The notes below the pieces were generated by a model, which was not told the DNA's origin, ran no database searches, and saw only the letters and a program-made list of their open reading frames with translations. This document shows, one piece after another, positions 33,575 through 45,559 of a stretch of DNA of 64,000 nt. This DNA comes from Hirundichthys speculiger (Eukaryota; Chordata; Actinopteri; Beloniformes; Exocoetidae), in assembly GCA_018398805.1 (NCBI GenBank), contig JAGFBZ010000863.1, positions 1,862,501 to 1,926,500 of the forward strand, written 5' to 3'. A program made the translations under genes and the position numbers. Numbering within the stretch: position 1 is the stretch's first letter; each line of letters begins with the position of its first letter.

Positions 33575-34520
33575 GCTACCCAATACCCACTACCTGCAAA
33601 TTGCAGATTTAGGAGCCTCTGCCAACTGCTAATGCAATCTTCCGCTCCCAAAACCTGCTACCCATTTTGCCGACTCCCTTACTCACATTGTGGGCGGGGC
33701 AATGGGCGTGTCTCTTGCGCTTTCCACAAATTCGGTATCTTGCGGTATCTGTATCTCGCAGATACATGCGATAGATGCGTTCACTGGTAGAAGGTAGATG
33801 TCATCATACGTGTTCCTCTGACTCAATGCTCATACAATGATCCGTTCTGCAGTATTTTAAAAAGCAACGCTTCCAGTGGCTATGCGTCTTGGCGCAGCTA
33901 TGCGTCTTGGCGCAGGGGATATGTTCAAGATAACTCAAAAGGTTATGGATGGATTTTGATGACATTTTCAGGAGTTGTCAGAAATGTGAAAAGGAAGAGC
34001 TAATTTTATTTTGGGTGTGATCCGGAAGAAATCCTGGATTCTGGATTACTTTCAAATGTTCGCTAACATTGCGCTGTTTAGTTGTTTCTTGAACCCTAAA
34101 GCAACCACAACTGTTGTGCTTGGCGGAGGTCTACGCTCTCCGAGTGCTTTTCTAGTTAAGAAATGCTTTCCTGGAAATTCACCGGCTCTATTTTTTTCTG
34201 AGCAGTTTGTTGAAACTTCTTGGAGTACAAAAGAAATGATTGAATCATTTGCTCCACATTAGTTAGAGCTAGTTATGTATATATCAGTGCAGAGGAGGAG
34301 GAAAGAAGAGGAGGAAGCTCTACAGCAGAGTCCCAGACCAGCTGCCCATGAGAGCTGCTCCGATCTGGGTGAAAAGACGCTCCATAGCAGTTTGCCACAC
34401 CTACAAAGTGAGTAAGAGAGTTGGCATAATGGGTAGCGGCTTTAGCAAGCGGAAGATTGCATTAGAGGTTCCTATTCCTGCAATTTGCGGGTAGCGGCTA
34501 GTGTTAACAGGTAAGGGAAA
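33575..34520. mobile_element. long inverted-repeat DNA element
   Basis: A left arm (about 33,575-33,702) and right arm (about 34,392-34,520) are inverted copies. Shared words include CGCAAATTGCAG/CTGCAAATTGCAG, AATGCAATCTTCCGCT, GCTACCCATT and CTTACTCAC. The left outer edge reads GGGGGGCCCTATCTTACACC, a common start of fish DNA transposons; the right outer edge does not match it. Inside are a tandem duplication at about 33,880-33,917 and a noncoding repeat ending GGCGGAGGTCTACGCTCTCC, then GAGTGCTTTTCTAGTTAAG, which also occurs inverted at 42,851-42,893. No transposase is visible. A foldback or MITE-type element hosting another repeat is likely. Confidence 0.65.
33878..33917. repeat. 19-bp tandem duplication
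   Basis: CTATGCGTCTTGGCGCAG occurs twice in direct succession inside the inverted-repeat element. Confidence 0.9.
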
Positions 34521-34545
34521 GTGTACGTTTGGGGCTAAAGACTCA

Positions 34546-35455
34546 TAGATTCATTACCAAAGCGTTTCCAAAGCTGGTATAAGAATCGGACCAAAGCTAC
34601 ACTTCAGTCACACACATCAGTAACTTGAGACCTCAGAGGATTTCACCCTTTGCCTGAATATGATTTGATATATATGGACAGTGTTTAGGATTTCATTTTT
34701 TTCCTCTATGATCTCATATTGCTTTGAATGTGATTCCTTTCCCTGTCATCAGATGTTACCTTGCAAACGCTCTTGCCACAACAACAAAAAGACAGTAACA
34801 GCAACGGATACCCCACAAACAGCTGTGATCGCTTTTTCTATTTAAGTTTGGCAACAGCAACTGCTGTACACACACAGGACAAATGATGGAGCTGCCAAAT
34901 ACAACCCCGATAGCTGCAGAATCAAAGATACCAGGACTGACCACATCAAACATATTCATATAGAGCAGTCCTTTTATGGTTTATGGATGACGTGATGTGG
35001 ATAAGGTGGCTGCAAGTTCCCTCTGCACAGAGAAGATGGAGGACTCTTGTCTGAGAGGAAGGACAAAACAGGGAAGAATGACGACATGCTGGACCTCACA
35101 AGAAATTTGGAGCTATGTTCCCATAATTTCGACAAGGAATAGATCAGCTCTGATGGCTACAAAAGTTGTGATCCTGTGTACTTTTCCCGGTATAAGCCAG
35201 AAAAAGCCACTAATTCTGAGAAGACTAAAAAAGGCACAGATCTTCAAGGCCCAGCATGAGACTGAGCGCTCCTCCGTCATACGTCATATTCCACAGTACT
35301 CGGGTTACCTCTGTTGAAAATTGAGGGTGGAAATTGAAGAAAATGCTTCATGACAAGAGTTCAATAAGAGAACCTGAGGTGGAGTTGTGTAGAGGTTGTT
35401 GTTGTTTTTATGAAATAATCCTCAGAATTGAATGATTCCATCTTTTTTTCCTCTG
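34546..35455. other. unannotated stretch
   Basis: A 106-codon plus-strand frame at 34,997-35,317 has no recognisable domain and no supporting context. Nothing else is seen. Confidence 0.35.
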
Positions 35456-35456
35456 C

Positions 35457-35546
35457 TTGAGTGAGCTGGGATAGACTCCAGCAGATCCCTGTGACCCTGC
35501 AGAGGATTAAGCAGGTATAGATAATGGATGGATGGATGGATGGATC
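35457..35546 (+). mobile_element. (GGAT)n-tailed retroposon copy
   Basis: GAGCTGGGATAGACTCCAGC, AGATCCCTGTGACCCTGC, AGAGGATTAAGCAGGTATAG and ATAATGGATGG(ATGG)n give the standard order of this family, in plus orientation with its repeat tail intact. The body is 5'-truncated. Confidence 0.8.
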
Positions 35547-37337
35547 CTCCAATAAATATTTATTTACTTTTTTCCCTCTCTTTTTTAAAGCACCAAGGCA
35601 CTTTACACAGAAAGCCTTCTAATTTGATGATTCCATAAATCTTGGCAGGGGTTTTAATAATTATAAGATTTCATAAGATTTCATTGTATATTATTTTGTA
35701 TATTTTCATTTTCAGTCTGGACAACATGCAGGAGCTCACAGAGTCTCCTTACATCTTGAGATACTTGAGACTTGACTTAGCACTTATTAAAGGCTTATAT
35801 TCTATTGGTAATTTAGAATTTTTATTTATTTATTTATTTATTTATTTATGCCTTACCTGCATTTCAGTGTTACGTTAAGTAAACTCAGGTGGGCGCATAT
35901 TAAAGACAAACCCCTTCATAAATAATTTACATTCAATTATTAAAGTTAATCATTCTTGATTTACAGACCTGAAATGACCTGAAACCTTAATGATCTGAAA
36001 TGCAGAGTTCTGCATCAGCCTTTACGTCAAAATCCCACGACATGACCTGATCAAGACATAATTAAGTCATAGAGCAGGGATGATTTGCTTCTGACATCCA
36101 CCATAATTCCTCTCGGTCCGTGTCTGAGTGATAGGTAATGACTCTTGTTAATTTCTCAGAGGGAAATCACTTGTAAATGGTCCCTGATAAAATCATTTCA
36201 ATGGAAATATTATCTCTGCTTGGATGCCTGGCTCAGCGAGTCTGTCTGTCTCTGCCAGCTTCTCTGTCATTTCTTGGTTTAAATGCTTGGCTTCATGTTA
36301 TCTGTACAGGTCACTCTGAGTCAAACCCCTCTTGTTACAACTTCCTTCTGTATTGCCATTATTTGAAAACACAAACCCAAGCACAGCCTCCATCCTTTAA
36401 AAAACATGCTTCACACTTCTCATTCTGGTATCAAACGCAAACAGACAACCTATAAAAAGACATAATGTGGATAAAGTTTCATCCCATCTCCCATTACTGA
36501 TCTGAAAACCTGAGTAGAAGATAGCAGTGTATTGTCTGTGTTAACTGTTAGGGTTGTTATGCTAAAAATGCTTTTTCTCATGTTGAATATTTCTTGTGTT
36601 GCATGGTTCTTGTTCACTATGGAACAGACTGTGAAAATATACTTCCATATGGGACAATAAAGAATTACAGTTATCACTTATTTTTTGCGGTTAATGGGGA
36701 CCGGCGCCCCCCCTCCCGTGAAACTATGTTTAAAAACCCCCCAAAAAGTAGCGAGGCACTGCAGCGAAACAAGACAAAGGCTCAACTGTGGTCTTTCTGT
36801 TACCTTCACAGCCTCTGGTCTCCAAACCGTAGTAAAGAAATCACTGGTATTGTGCTATTTTTGGCTCGTAATTAGCGGGTAACACACTAACAACAACAAA
36901 AGAAAAAGTCAGATTTTCTCTGCATGGAACGAGCACATTATTCTGGCACTGCAGGAACTTGTAACATCACACAGGTTGTATTGTTCGGCTCCTGTCAGTT
37001 AACAGAGAATGTAAATCTATACACGCTGGGCTGCTGTTTATGCTCACTCCACTTTTCATCTAACCCCGTTTTCATTCTGCCGTCCCACGACACACACACT
37101 ACATTACCCATAAGGCCACACCATTATCCATAAGGCCACCTTAAAGGGGCCGGTCTGGCTTACAACATTTCTTCACTGTGAGAGAATGCACACAACATCC
37201 TGTGATGTTTCCACAAATTTTTCTTGATTTTTTAAAATATTATATATTTCTGAAAAATCTGTGAAATTTAAAGCACAAATAGGCAAGGGATTACTGTAAT
37301 CTGATTCTGGTAGATATGAACATAGAAAGACCATAGA
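35547..37337. other. unannotated stretch
   Basis: A (TTTA)n microsatellite lies at 35,821-35,849. The segment 35,940-36,300 is repeat-free and could be conserved noncoding DNA, but this is only an impression. A 20-bp direct repeat containing CATAAGGCCAC lies at about 37,109-37,140. Confidence 0.35.
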
Positions 37338-37339
37338 TA

Positions 37340-38557
37340 CACTATTTTGCCAAAAGCATTCGCTCACCTGCCTTACCTGAGCTTTAGTTCATCTCATTCC
37401 TAATTAATATGACGTTGGTCCACTCTTTGCAGCTAGAACAGCTTCAACTCTTCTGGGAAGGCTGTCCACAAGGTTTAGGAGTGTGTTTATGAGGATTTTT
37501 GACCATTCTTCCAGAAGAACATTTGTGAGGTCAAACACTGATGTTGGCTGAGAAGGTCTGGCTCTCAGTCTTTGCTCTAATTCATCCCAAAGGTGTTCTA
37601 TCGGGTTGAGGTCAGGACTCTGTGCAGGCCAGTCAAGTTCATCCACACCAGACTCTACCATCCATGTCTTTATGGACCTTGCTTTGTGCACTGGTGCACA
37701 GTCATGTTGGAAGAGGAAGGAGCCAGCTTCAAACTGTTCCCACAAAGTTGGGAGGATGGAATTGTCCAAAAGGTCTTGGTCTGCTGAAGCATTCAGAGTT
37801 CCTTTCACTGGAACTAAGGGGCCAAGCCCAGCTCCTGAAAAACAACCCCACACCATAATCCCCCCTCCACCAAACTTTACACTTGACACAATGCAGTCAG
37901 ACAAGTACCGTTCTCCTGGCAACCACCAAACCCAGACTCTTCCATCAGATTACCAGATGGAGAAGCGTGATTCATCACTCCAGAGAACGTTCCTCTACTG
38001 GTCTAGAGTCCAGTGGTGGCTGCTTTACACCACTGCATCTGACGCTGTGCATTACACTTAGTAATGGATGGCTTGGATGCAGCTGCTCAACCATCCAAAT
38101 CCCATTCCATGAAGCTCTCTGTACTAATCTGAAGGCCACATGAAGTTTGGAGGTCTGAAGTGATTGATTCTGCAGAAAGTTGGAGACTTCTTAACACTAT
38201 GTGCTTCAGCATCCACTGATCCCGCTCTGTCAGTTAATGTTGCCTACCACTTCGTGGCTGAGTTGCTGTTGTTCCCAAACACTTTCATTTCCTTATAATA
38301 CAGCTGACCGTTGACTGTGGAATATTTAGGAGCGAGGAAATTTCACGACTGGATTTGTTGCACAGGTGTCATCCTATCACAGTTCCACGCTGGAATTTAC
38401 TGAGCTCCTGAGAGTGACCTATTCTTTCACAAATGTTTGTAGAAACAATCTGCATGTCTAGGTGCTTAATGTTGTACACCTGTGGCCATGGAAGTGATTG
38501 GAACACCTGACTGATAATTTGGATGGGCCAAAAGCAAATATTTTTGGCAATATAGTG
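37340..38557 (-). mobile_element. Tc1-like transposon, near full length (1,218 bp)
   Basis: TA dinucleotides flank the element (37,338-37,339 and 38,558-38,559). The left end CACTATTTTGCCAAAAGC and right end (inverted) CACTATATTGCCAAAAAT are matching terminal repeats. The transposase lies on the minus strand. The complete ends and only light decay of the catalytic half make this the best preserved transposon in the window. Confidence 0.92.
37404..37985 (-). pseudogene. Tc1-like transposase, catalytic half, inactivated
   Basis: A DDE transposase that would cut and paste its element at TA sites. Minus-strand translation shows WSDESRFSIW with the first catalytic aspartate, then an in-frame TAA at 37,950-37,952 where a glutamine would be expected, then 172 open codons from [10 protein letters not shown]. 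Within these are [20 protein letters not shown] with the second aspartate (residue 74) and [11 protein letters not shown] with glutamate 109. The 34 residues between them give the DD34E spacing of Tc1 enzymes. The end [18 protein letters not shown] is intact. The N-terminal DNA-binding half (about 37,986-38,480) is present as DNA but frameshifted, so the gene is not functional. Confidence 0.9.
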
Positions 38558-39574
38558 TATATGCAGATGTCATGGTGAATTCCATGAAGCTACTATAACT
38601 AGCACAAACAAGAAGAACAGCAAGCATAATTAAAGCATTCATTGCCCATTTTCTTTATAAATAAGTATGATCTAACAGAGCAGTTGAGAGGGAAAGCTTT
38701 GGTAGCATGATAAATACATTTGAGCCAAGGTTGCCAGATCCAGCTAATGGTTTCTAGCTCCAAAGATGTGCAAAACCTGCCATAATACATGCAAATTATA
38801 AGGTCAAGATTTTTTTTTTTTTAGATCATCAACACCACTAACCTCTACATCTCACATTTCCCAGTCACTTGATGATGATGTTGCATAAGCGAAGCACCTT
38901 TATGGATCCAATAACCAGATAACTGTTGGATTTATGAAGGCATACAAAGGACAGTTGCAACAACAGAACTGACAGTGATTTAAACTGACTTTAAATGCTT
39001 GCATGTACTTATAAATAGCTTGTAGATACTTCTAAACAGATTGTCTCAATGGACACTATTATTATTGGTGTGCATTGTCTCAGTGTTGTTTTCTGTTATG
39101 AGTATAGCGTGTGGCACCCTCACTGAAACTACAGTTGCACTTGCTCTCATGCTTGTTCAGTGTTTCACCCCGGAATCAGCTGTACATCTAATAATGTGTG
39201 GTGCTGTTGTAAAACCATCTGAGTTGGAAGAAGTGGGTGCACACTGGTTTTGTTTCAGTGTTAAAAAGTTCACTTACACAAACAGCCCAGACTAATCCCA
39301 AATCATCCCAAATTTTGTCTGCTCTCCTATTTCTATTTTTACTTCCAAAGTGAAATTCAAAACTGCTCAATTGGAGGTAAATCTTCCAAATCTGGCACAC
39401 TGATTATCGCAGAAGTAAAATGTGGCAATTGGATTGTATTTCATCAACAACTGTGTGTCAGCCTTGCAAATCACAGTAAAGAATGAAGTTGAACTAGAAT
39501 TATATGTTTTTATTTCCTGCCGCTTGGGAGTACCAGAAATACATGTGCTTCTTTTGTACTTTTATTAAATACAA
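38558..39574. other. unannotated stretch
   Basis: Unique-looking sequence; an 84-codon frame at 39,041-39,295 begins hydrophobic but has no other support. Confidence 0.35.
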
Positions 39575-39755
39575 GGGCTGGGCAAGTTAACGCGTTATTA
39601 TCGCGTTAACGCATGAATTTATTAACACCGACATTTATTTTATCATGCGTTAACGCATGTTACTCACATGCTTTTGTTTTGAAAAGTATGTTACTGGCTG
39701 CTGTGGAACCAGAAGATAATTGCCAGGTAAACATGCGGAAGAAAAGCTAATATAA
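39575..39755 (-). mobile_element. truncated hAT-like element, end fragment
   Basis: GGGCTGGGCAAGTTAACGCG begins the fragment; the sequence then runs, inverted, parallel to the right 180 bp of the element at 14,867-16,025. Shared words include CATGCGTTAACGCATG, ACATGCTTTTGTTTTGAAAA and CTGGCTGCTGTGGAACC. The other end is missing. Confidence 0.75.
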
Positions 39756-42222
39756 TTAAAAATATAATTAGTGAAGCCATTAATATTTGTGTTAATCACA
39801 AATCTGAAGTCATGCACTTCACATGTGTGATAAATATGAGTAAAAGGCAGTGGCAAAGAGTAAACTGTTCTTTACTTTATTCCTCTCACTTTCCTCTCAC
39901 TTTGTCTTTGGCCCTAACCTGTGGACTTTGATACTCTCAAATGTCCCCCAAAGGAAATCTTGGTGTCTCATGTTCCCACAGGTAGGCTGCTAAAATTAGA
40001 TGAAAACTATTATAAGATGAGGATATTAGCAAGGTCTTCTTCTGCTTGCAGTGTTAGAATATGTGTGCATATCTTCTATCGAGATGTAAAAACGTACATT
40101 CCTGAGGCATAAAATCATGCCATTATGGAAGTTAAACTTCAGAAGCTCACTTACTAGTAAGCTTACTCTAGTAATTTAAAATAAATCAACACTGTCTGCA
40201 ATCCTGCGATGGCACAAGTGTGTATTTATTGATTTGGCATGCATTAATTTACAAAATCAAATGGGTTACGTCTGGGATATATTGCAAGTAGCAAATAATT
40301 TAAAGTGACTTCATGCAGTCCTGTCTCAGAGCAAGAACATAGGGAATCATGAGAGATGATGTAATTTAGCACACTTTTACAACACTGCCCTCTATAAAGG
40401 TTATAGAGGGTTCAAAGTTAAATTGATACTTGAAGATGTTTTATTATCAAACATGAATCAATCTGGGCACATGATAAGGGATCATCAGCACTTTAACTCA
40501 TAAGGTCATTGTTGAGGAAAATTATTTTTAGTGAAAGTTGAATGTGAAGGACTATTATTGGATTCAACTTGATGTTGAATAAGATCAAGATCAAGATCAC
40601 ATGGAATGAACAAATTAAGTATTTCCTGAAAAGACTTAAACAGATAAATTTATTTGTCCTCTAAATTCACCCATAGAATCACATTTTATTTTATGTAACA
40701 GCCTACTAGATAGTGCAGCCTCTGAACTGCACAGTATACACAAACTAGTTACTTTGTGGTTTATCTTCAAAATGGGAAAGTGAGAGAGTACATTTTGGAT
40801 TTAATGACTTCAAGGACTTTATGAACACCCTGCCCTATCACCTAGAGACTAATGAGCACCAAACATCAGGACTAACAAATAGGAGCAGCTGAATAACACA
40901 TGCTGAAGCAGCAATTTAATGCCATAAAAATCTCCTGGGGTAAAGAAAATATGCCTGGACCATTCTTTGAAGAACGGTGGCTGGTACGGAGAAACACTAA
41001 TGCACCTGCATCCATCACAAAGCTGCTTTTTGAATAACATGCATACACCCCCTTTCGCCCTTTTCCATTCAACTGTACTGGCATCAAATTCAAAATGAGC
41101 ATACATTTTTAAAAACACAATACAATTTCTTAGTTTTAACAGGTGTCATTATTTTTAATTAGCATTTGCATGACTTCCAAATCAATTCATTCTGTTTTTA
41201 ATTTGAGTTTTCATTGAAATGCAGCTACTTTGGAAGTGTTTGTGGGGGTGGGGCGGGGGCTTTTAACTTGTTTCCCAGAGCAGCTCTCATCATTAGTGTG
41301 CTGTTTTACTTTTCAGACCATTTATACTTAAATAAAGTAAACAAAACGCATTAATTCTCTCAGTTTTCTCCTTTTTCCTGAATAATACTTCACATGATGA
41401 AGCTGAAGTTCAGTCTCTGTCGATCACTCACACACAACTCTTGGTGTGACCCTGTGTGGGCTCACCCTGACATTTGCCTCCGCTGTAATACCTTTTTAAA
41501 TGGGCTGTGGGGCAACAAGTCTTGTATGGGTCCACAGGCAGCCATTATTAAGCACAGAACAAAATCAGAGGGCAGGGCAAGACATTGCCTCTGCAGGTTC
41601 TTCCAAAACTCTTTTCTTTTTTCTTTTTTGCTCTCCCCATATCTCTGTCTCTCTGAAACATGCAAACTCATCTTAAGCATTACTCATGTAATTTATGCTA
41701 ATATAGCTGAAAATTAGAGAAAAAGTTAGAGGGAAAATGAGGTGTTATTCTTATCATTAGAGGTCCAGGCACCAAGAGGACCAAGAAACCCATTATTGTG
41801 CTAAAATAGCCTGTAAGCCATATTAGTTTCAGCTGCCGTTGGTTAGTTACTTATTTGCCCTTTTAGACATTTTTGTTTGAACTGATTACTCTCTCATTGC
41901 TGGCTGTTACCGTGCTAAATCCCCAGTCTAAATACTTTTCTCAGCCACTCCTGCCTTTTGGGCAGTTTAGAATTGCTGAAAGTTTGAATAAACTTGTTTT
42001 TGTCTTGGATTTGAAAGGTTATTTATTTATTTATTCACGCATTCATTCATTTCCTAATCCAGGACCTCCTACATCCGATGAGTTCCAGGTTCCGCAACGA
42101 AATATTTGCATGTTCTGGCCAGCATCAAAACCCTTTATAGGCAACTGAATTGTGTTTGTCGTCTTCTCCCATCATATGAGCAGATGCAAATCACACACAG
42201 ACTTTAATGTTCAATGTATATA
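39756..42222. other. unannotated stretch
   Basis: AT-rich unique sequence. AGATCA repeats (AAGATCAAGATCAAGATCA) occur at about 40,580. Segment 41,100-41,230 has TAAT-rich words typical of conserved noncoding DNA. No coding feature is recognised. Confidence 0.35.
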
Positions 42223-42224
42223 TA

Positions 42225-42835
42225 CACTCACTGGGCACTTTATTAGGTACACCTGTCCAACTGCTCGTTAAAGCAAATTTCTAATCAACCAATATATGGC
42301 AGCAACTCAATGCATTTAGGCATGTAGACATGGTCCAAGACTATCTGCTGCAGTTCAAACCAACATCAGAATGGGGAAGAAAGGTGATGTAAGTGACTTT
42401 GAACATGGCAGGGTTGTTGGTGCCAGACGATCTGGTCTGAATATTTCAGAAACTGCTGATCTACTGGGATTTTCACCACAACCATCTCTAGGGTTTACAG
42501 AGAATGGTCCAAAAAAAAAAGGTCAGAGGAGAATGGCCAGACTGGTTCGAGCTGATAGAAAGGCAACTGTAACTCAAATAACCACTTGTTACAACCGAGG
42601 TCTGCAGAAGAGCATCTCTGAACCCACAACACGTCGAACCTTGAGGTGGATGGACTACAGCAGCAGAAGACCACACCGGGTGCCACTCCTGTCAGCTAAG
42701 AACAGGAAACTGAGCCTACAATTCACACAGGCTCACCAAAACTGGACAACAGAAGATTGGAAAAATGTTGCCTGGTCCGAATGTATTCCAAATCCAAAGA
42801 ACTGGAAACTTTAGCTCCTTGACTACACCTACACA
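42225..42835 (+). mobile_element. Tc1-like transposon, 3'-truncated
   Basis: After a TA at 42,223-42,224 the left end CACTCACTGGGCACTTTATT then AGGTACACCTGT is a well-known fish Tc1-family terminus. The transposase reads on the plus strand and stops being recognisable at about 42,790, so the catalytic half and the right terminus are lost. Confidence 0.85.
42371..42814 (+). pseudogene. Tc1-like transposase, N-terminal half
   Basis: The 147-codon frame starts MGKKGDVSDFEHGRVVGARR, the first helix-turn-helix of the paired-like DNA-binding domain (about residues 1-45). A segment expected between residues 44 and 50 seems deleted. The second DNA-binding region follows: GQRRMARLVRADRKATVTQI, SEPTTRRTLRWM and SSRRPHRVPLLSAKNRKL. 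Near the end, HQNWTTEDWKNVAWSE corresponds to the block before the first catalytic aspartate, but the sequence diverges immediately after. A DNA-binding remnant only; no catalytic residues remain. Confidence 0.85.
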
Positions 42836-42850
42836 TCCTTGCTACCCAAG

Positions 42851-42893
42851 TTATAACTAGAAAAGCAATTGGAGCGCGCAGACCTCCACCAAG
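42851..42893 (-). repeat. fragment of the repeat inside the 33.6-34.5 kb element
   Basis: ACTAGAAAAGCAATTGG, then AGCGCGCAGACCTCCACCAAG, is the inverted counterpart of 34,118-34,162. It directly abuts the broken end of the Tc1 element and may mark the insertion that truncated it. Confidence 0.65.
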
Positions 42894-43084
42894 TGCAATA
42901 ATTCCCCCATATAGAGATTTAAAGATTTGTCATTGTTCATTGGATGGTGTATTTTCCTACTAATAAGACCCACTATGCTGTGGTGGCTTTGATCATGATT
43001 TTACACAGAAAAACAGGATTAACACAGCAGATACTAACTTTTGACTGTAAAACAAAGATGGGGAAGGTCGGCACCTTAAATGTG

Positions 43085-43260
43085 AGGAAAAGAGCCGCCC
43101 CAGTCGTGCAGTGGTGAAGGCAGTAGCTCATGTACACGAGGCTGCAGTCTTCCTGCAGCAGTTGCAAGTTCAACTCCCGACCTGTGACCCTTTGCTGCAC
43201 GTCTCCTCTGTTCTCTCTCTGCCGCGACTTCTGTCCCTTCTCTCTCTCACTGTGAACAAC
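43085..43260 (+). mobile_element. tRNA-derived SINE, family A
   Basis: The head AGTCGTGCAGTGGTGAAGGC holds a diverged box A. The box-B form AAGTTCAACTCCCG lies at about 43,166-43,179. The body GACCTGTGACCCTTTGC, TGCACGTCTCCTCTGTTC and TCCCTTCTCTCTCTCACTGT matches the copies at 701-857 and 17,500-17,619. Confidence 0.75.
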
Positions 43261-44875
43261 ACTATATCACACAAGCAGCCTACCTAGTGATTATGCTGCT
43301 AATTATCACTTCCTTGCCAAGATCTGGGATCTTAGATCTGGAAATATGAGATTATTTATCTTACATTTACAAAAAAGAGTTCCAGCTTTTATCTTTTTCT
43401 TTCAACTATAAAAATCTTGATTCACATAACCACATAAATATAGTCTGCTAACAAATATAATATAAATTAAAGCTAATAAGTTTATTTCCTTTTGCTCCTC
43501 TGTCTTCCTTTCTTCTTCATCTTTTTTTTTTTGGTGGCATAATTAAGAATTATTTGCTAATTTCCAGTGTCTCCGCCACCTGTTACTGTCCTGTAGCAGG
43601 TCTTTTTATTTTTTTCTTCAGTAATTTGATTTAAAATGCCTTTTTTAAACCCCTGAACACCTACCAGACCTAAACAGGAAACACGTTTCTCATCAAGTAA
43701 AAATATCTTGCTGTTTATTGATTGTACTTTTAGGATGTTGCGTTTTTTTTTTTTTGTAACTTTTGCACTATATGTGGTGTCATTCTAGTCCAGGGACCAC
43801 TTAAGTGCATTACTTACCTATAAATAAGGTAAGAAATTAAATAAATATTATTGAAATGATGAAATTTGCTCATTTTCTCAAATTAATAAAGGTTTAGAAA
43901 TGGCAGATTGTTTAAAACTAACTCAACAATCACAGATTTGATGTGATAAATTACTAGTGACAAGTATTTTTTTCTTTGCTTTTTTTTTGTTAATAGGCCT
44001 ATTTCCCAGGGAATGCATGAAAACCTTTCCCAGATATATCACTTGGTAGAAAACCTTGGCAATGATGTACAGTATAAATAGAATGTGTAAAGGAAATAAT
44101 CCCATCTCCAGTGTGCTATTTAAAGAGAAATCAGTTGCAGAGAAAGGAGGTCATGTCCATTGTGAAAGCATGAAGAGAATGTAGTTGTGGGGAGAATCTA
44201 ACAAGATTGTTTGGTCACAGTTGGTGGAGTTGTTGTTGTCCATGGAAATTGAGCAGACAGCGAGAAACAAGTCGTACTTACTTGATACAGTGGTTTTTGT
44301 CTTGTTCTCTCACTCCCCTTACAAAAGCAGAGTGGTTTGAGTTCTTTGTGATGAGGATAAAGATTTGGGATATGCAAACAAATAAAGAAAAGAATGTCCT
44401 CAACAAAATAAGCTATGAATGTGTGAATTGTACCGTTGCATAGTCTGTGAATGCCTTTGGTCTTGACAGTGTTTGTGAATTCCACTTTTCGTTAATGAAC
44501 TGTCATGAAACTGTTTGATAGTCTTATTGAATAATATGAAAAAGAAAGCAAAAAATAATGTGCAACCAGAAGAATTAACCTCCATCTTATTGACAGACTT
44601 AAAATGTTTTTGCAGAAGAATAAAAAATACTGTTTGGAGCACTGCAGCTGAAATGACTTGCAAAAGTTTTGTTAATATTATGTTCAAAGATTTGAATTTC
44701 TTAAAAAGTGTGCAGAGGGTCATCTCCTAAAAATAATACGTTAAAAATTATACATTCTTCTGAATAATTTAAGAAACATTCGTGTGTTATTTCTATTTTG
44801 TACAAATGTGTAAAAAGGAAACAAGTGCTATTTAAATCTTCCACCACCCCAAGAGACGTGTACTCTCAGTTAACT
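43261..44875. other. unannotated AT-rich stretch
   Basis: No feature is recognised apart from T-rich runs at 43,521-43,532 and 43,742-43,757. Overlapping frames on opposite strands at 44,198-44,730 are not supported as genes. Confidence 0.4.
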
Positions 44876-45074
44876 TTCTTCTTTTCCTTTTGGCTTTTCC
44901 TTCAGGGGTGCCACAGCGAATCATCCGCCTCCATCTAACTCTGTCCTCTGCATTCTCTTCTCTCACACCAACTAACTTCATGGCCTCTTTCACTACATCC
45001 ATAAATCTCCTCTTTGGCCTCTAAGCCTCCTGCCTGGCAGTTCCAACCTCATCATCCCTCTACCAATTTATTCA

Positions 45075-45281
45075 CTATCCGTCTTCTGTACATGTCCAAA
45101 CCTCTCTTGCTTTCTTTCCAAAACATCTAAGATGCTCTGTTCCTCTGATATACTCACTCCTGATCCTATCCATCCTTGTCACCCCCAAAGAGAACCTCAG
45201 CACTACTACCTCCAATTTTGCCCCCTGTCTTTTCCTCAGCACTGAAGTCTCTAAACTGTATAACATCCCAGGTCTCAACAC
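45075..45281 (-). pseudogene. LINE ORF2 C-terminal fragment
   Basis: A 68-codon frame reading RPGMLYSLETSVLRKRQGAK, LEVVVLRFSLGVTRMDRI and RSEYIRGTEHLRCFGKKARE. This is the conserved thumb and C-terminal region of RTE-type and related LINE proteins, in the right place after the FADD box. The methionine start is incidental. Confidence 0.85.
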
Positions 45282-45559
45282 CGTCTGCTACACCTTTCTT
45301 TTCTTCTTGCTGATACTTTCACACATCACACCTGACACTTCTCCCCAGCCACTCCAATGTGCTTACACATGTTTGTTTTGTTTTTTTTTAACTTTTTTCC
45401 ACAGTTCTAGGTGCTCTGGACTGTTAACCCCAAATACTTGAAATCCTTCACATTCTTTATCTGTGCTCTTTGTAGCCTCACTGTTCCAACTGGGTTACCA
45501 TCCTTCAGATACGTATTGTGTACGTATTGGTGCGGCAAATGTTCATTCCTCCCCTTCCA

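Noticed and set aside
34997..35317. 106-codon plus-strand frame as a gene
   Set aside because: No recognisable domain, no splice or promoter context, unremarkable composition.
43085..43180. A tRNA gene
   Set aside because: Same reason: it is the diverged head of a dispersed SINE family seen at three loci.
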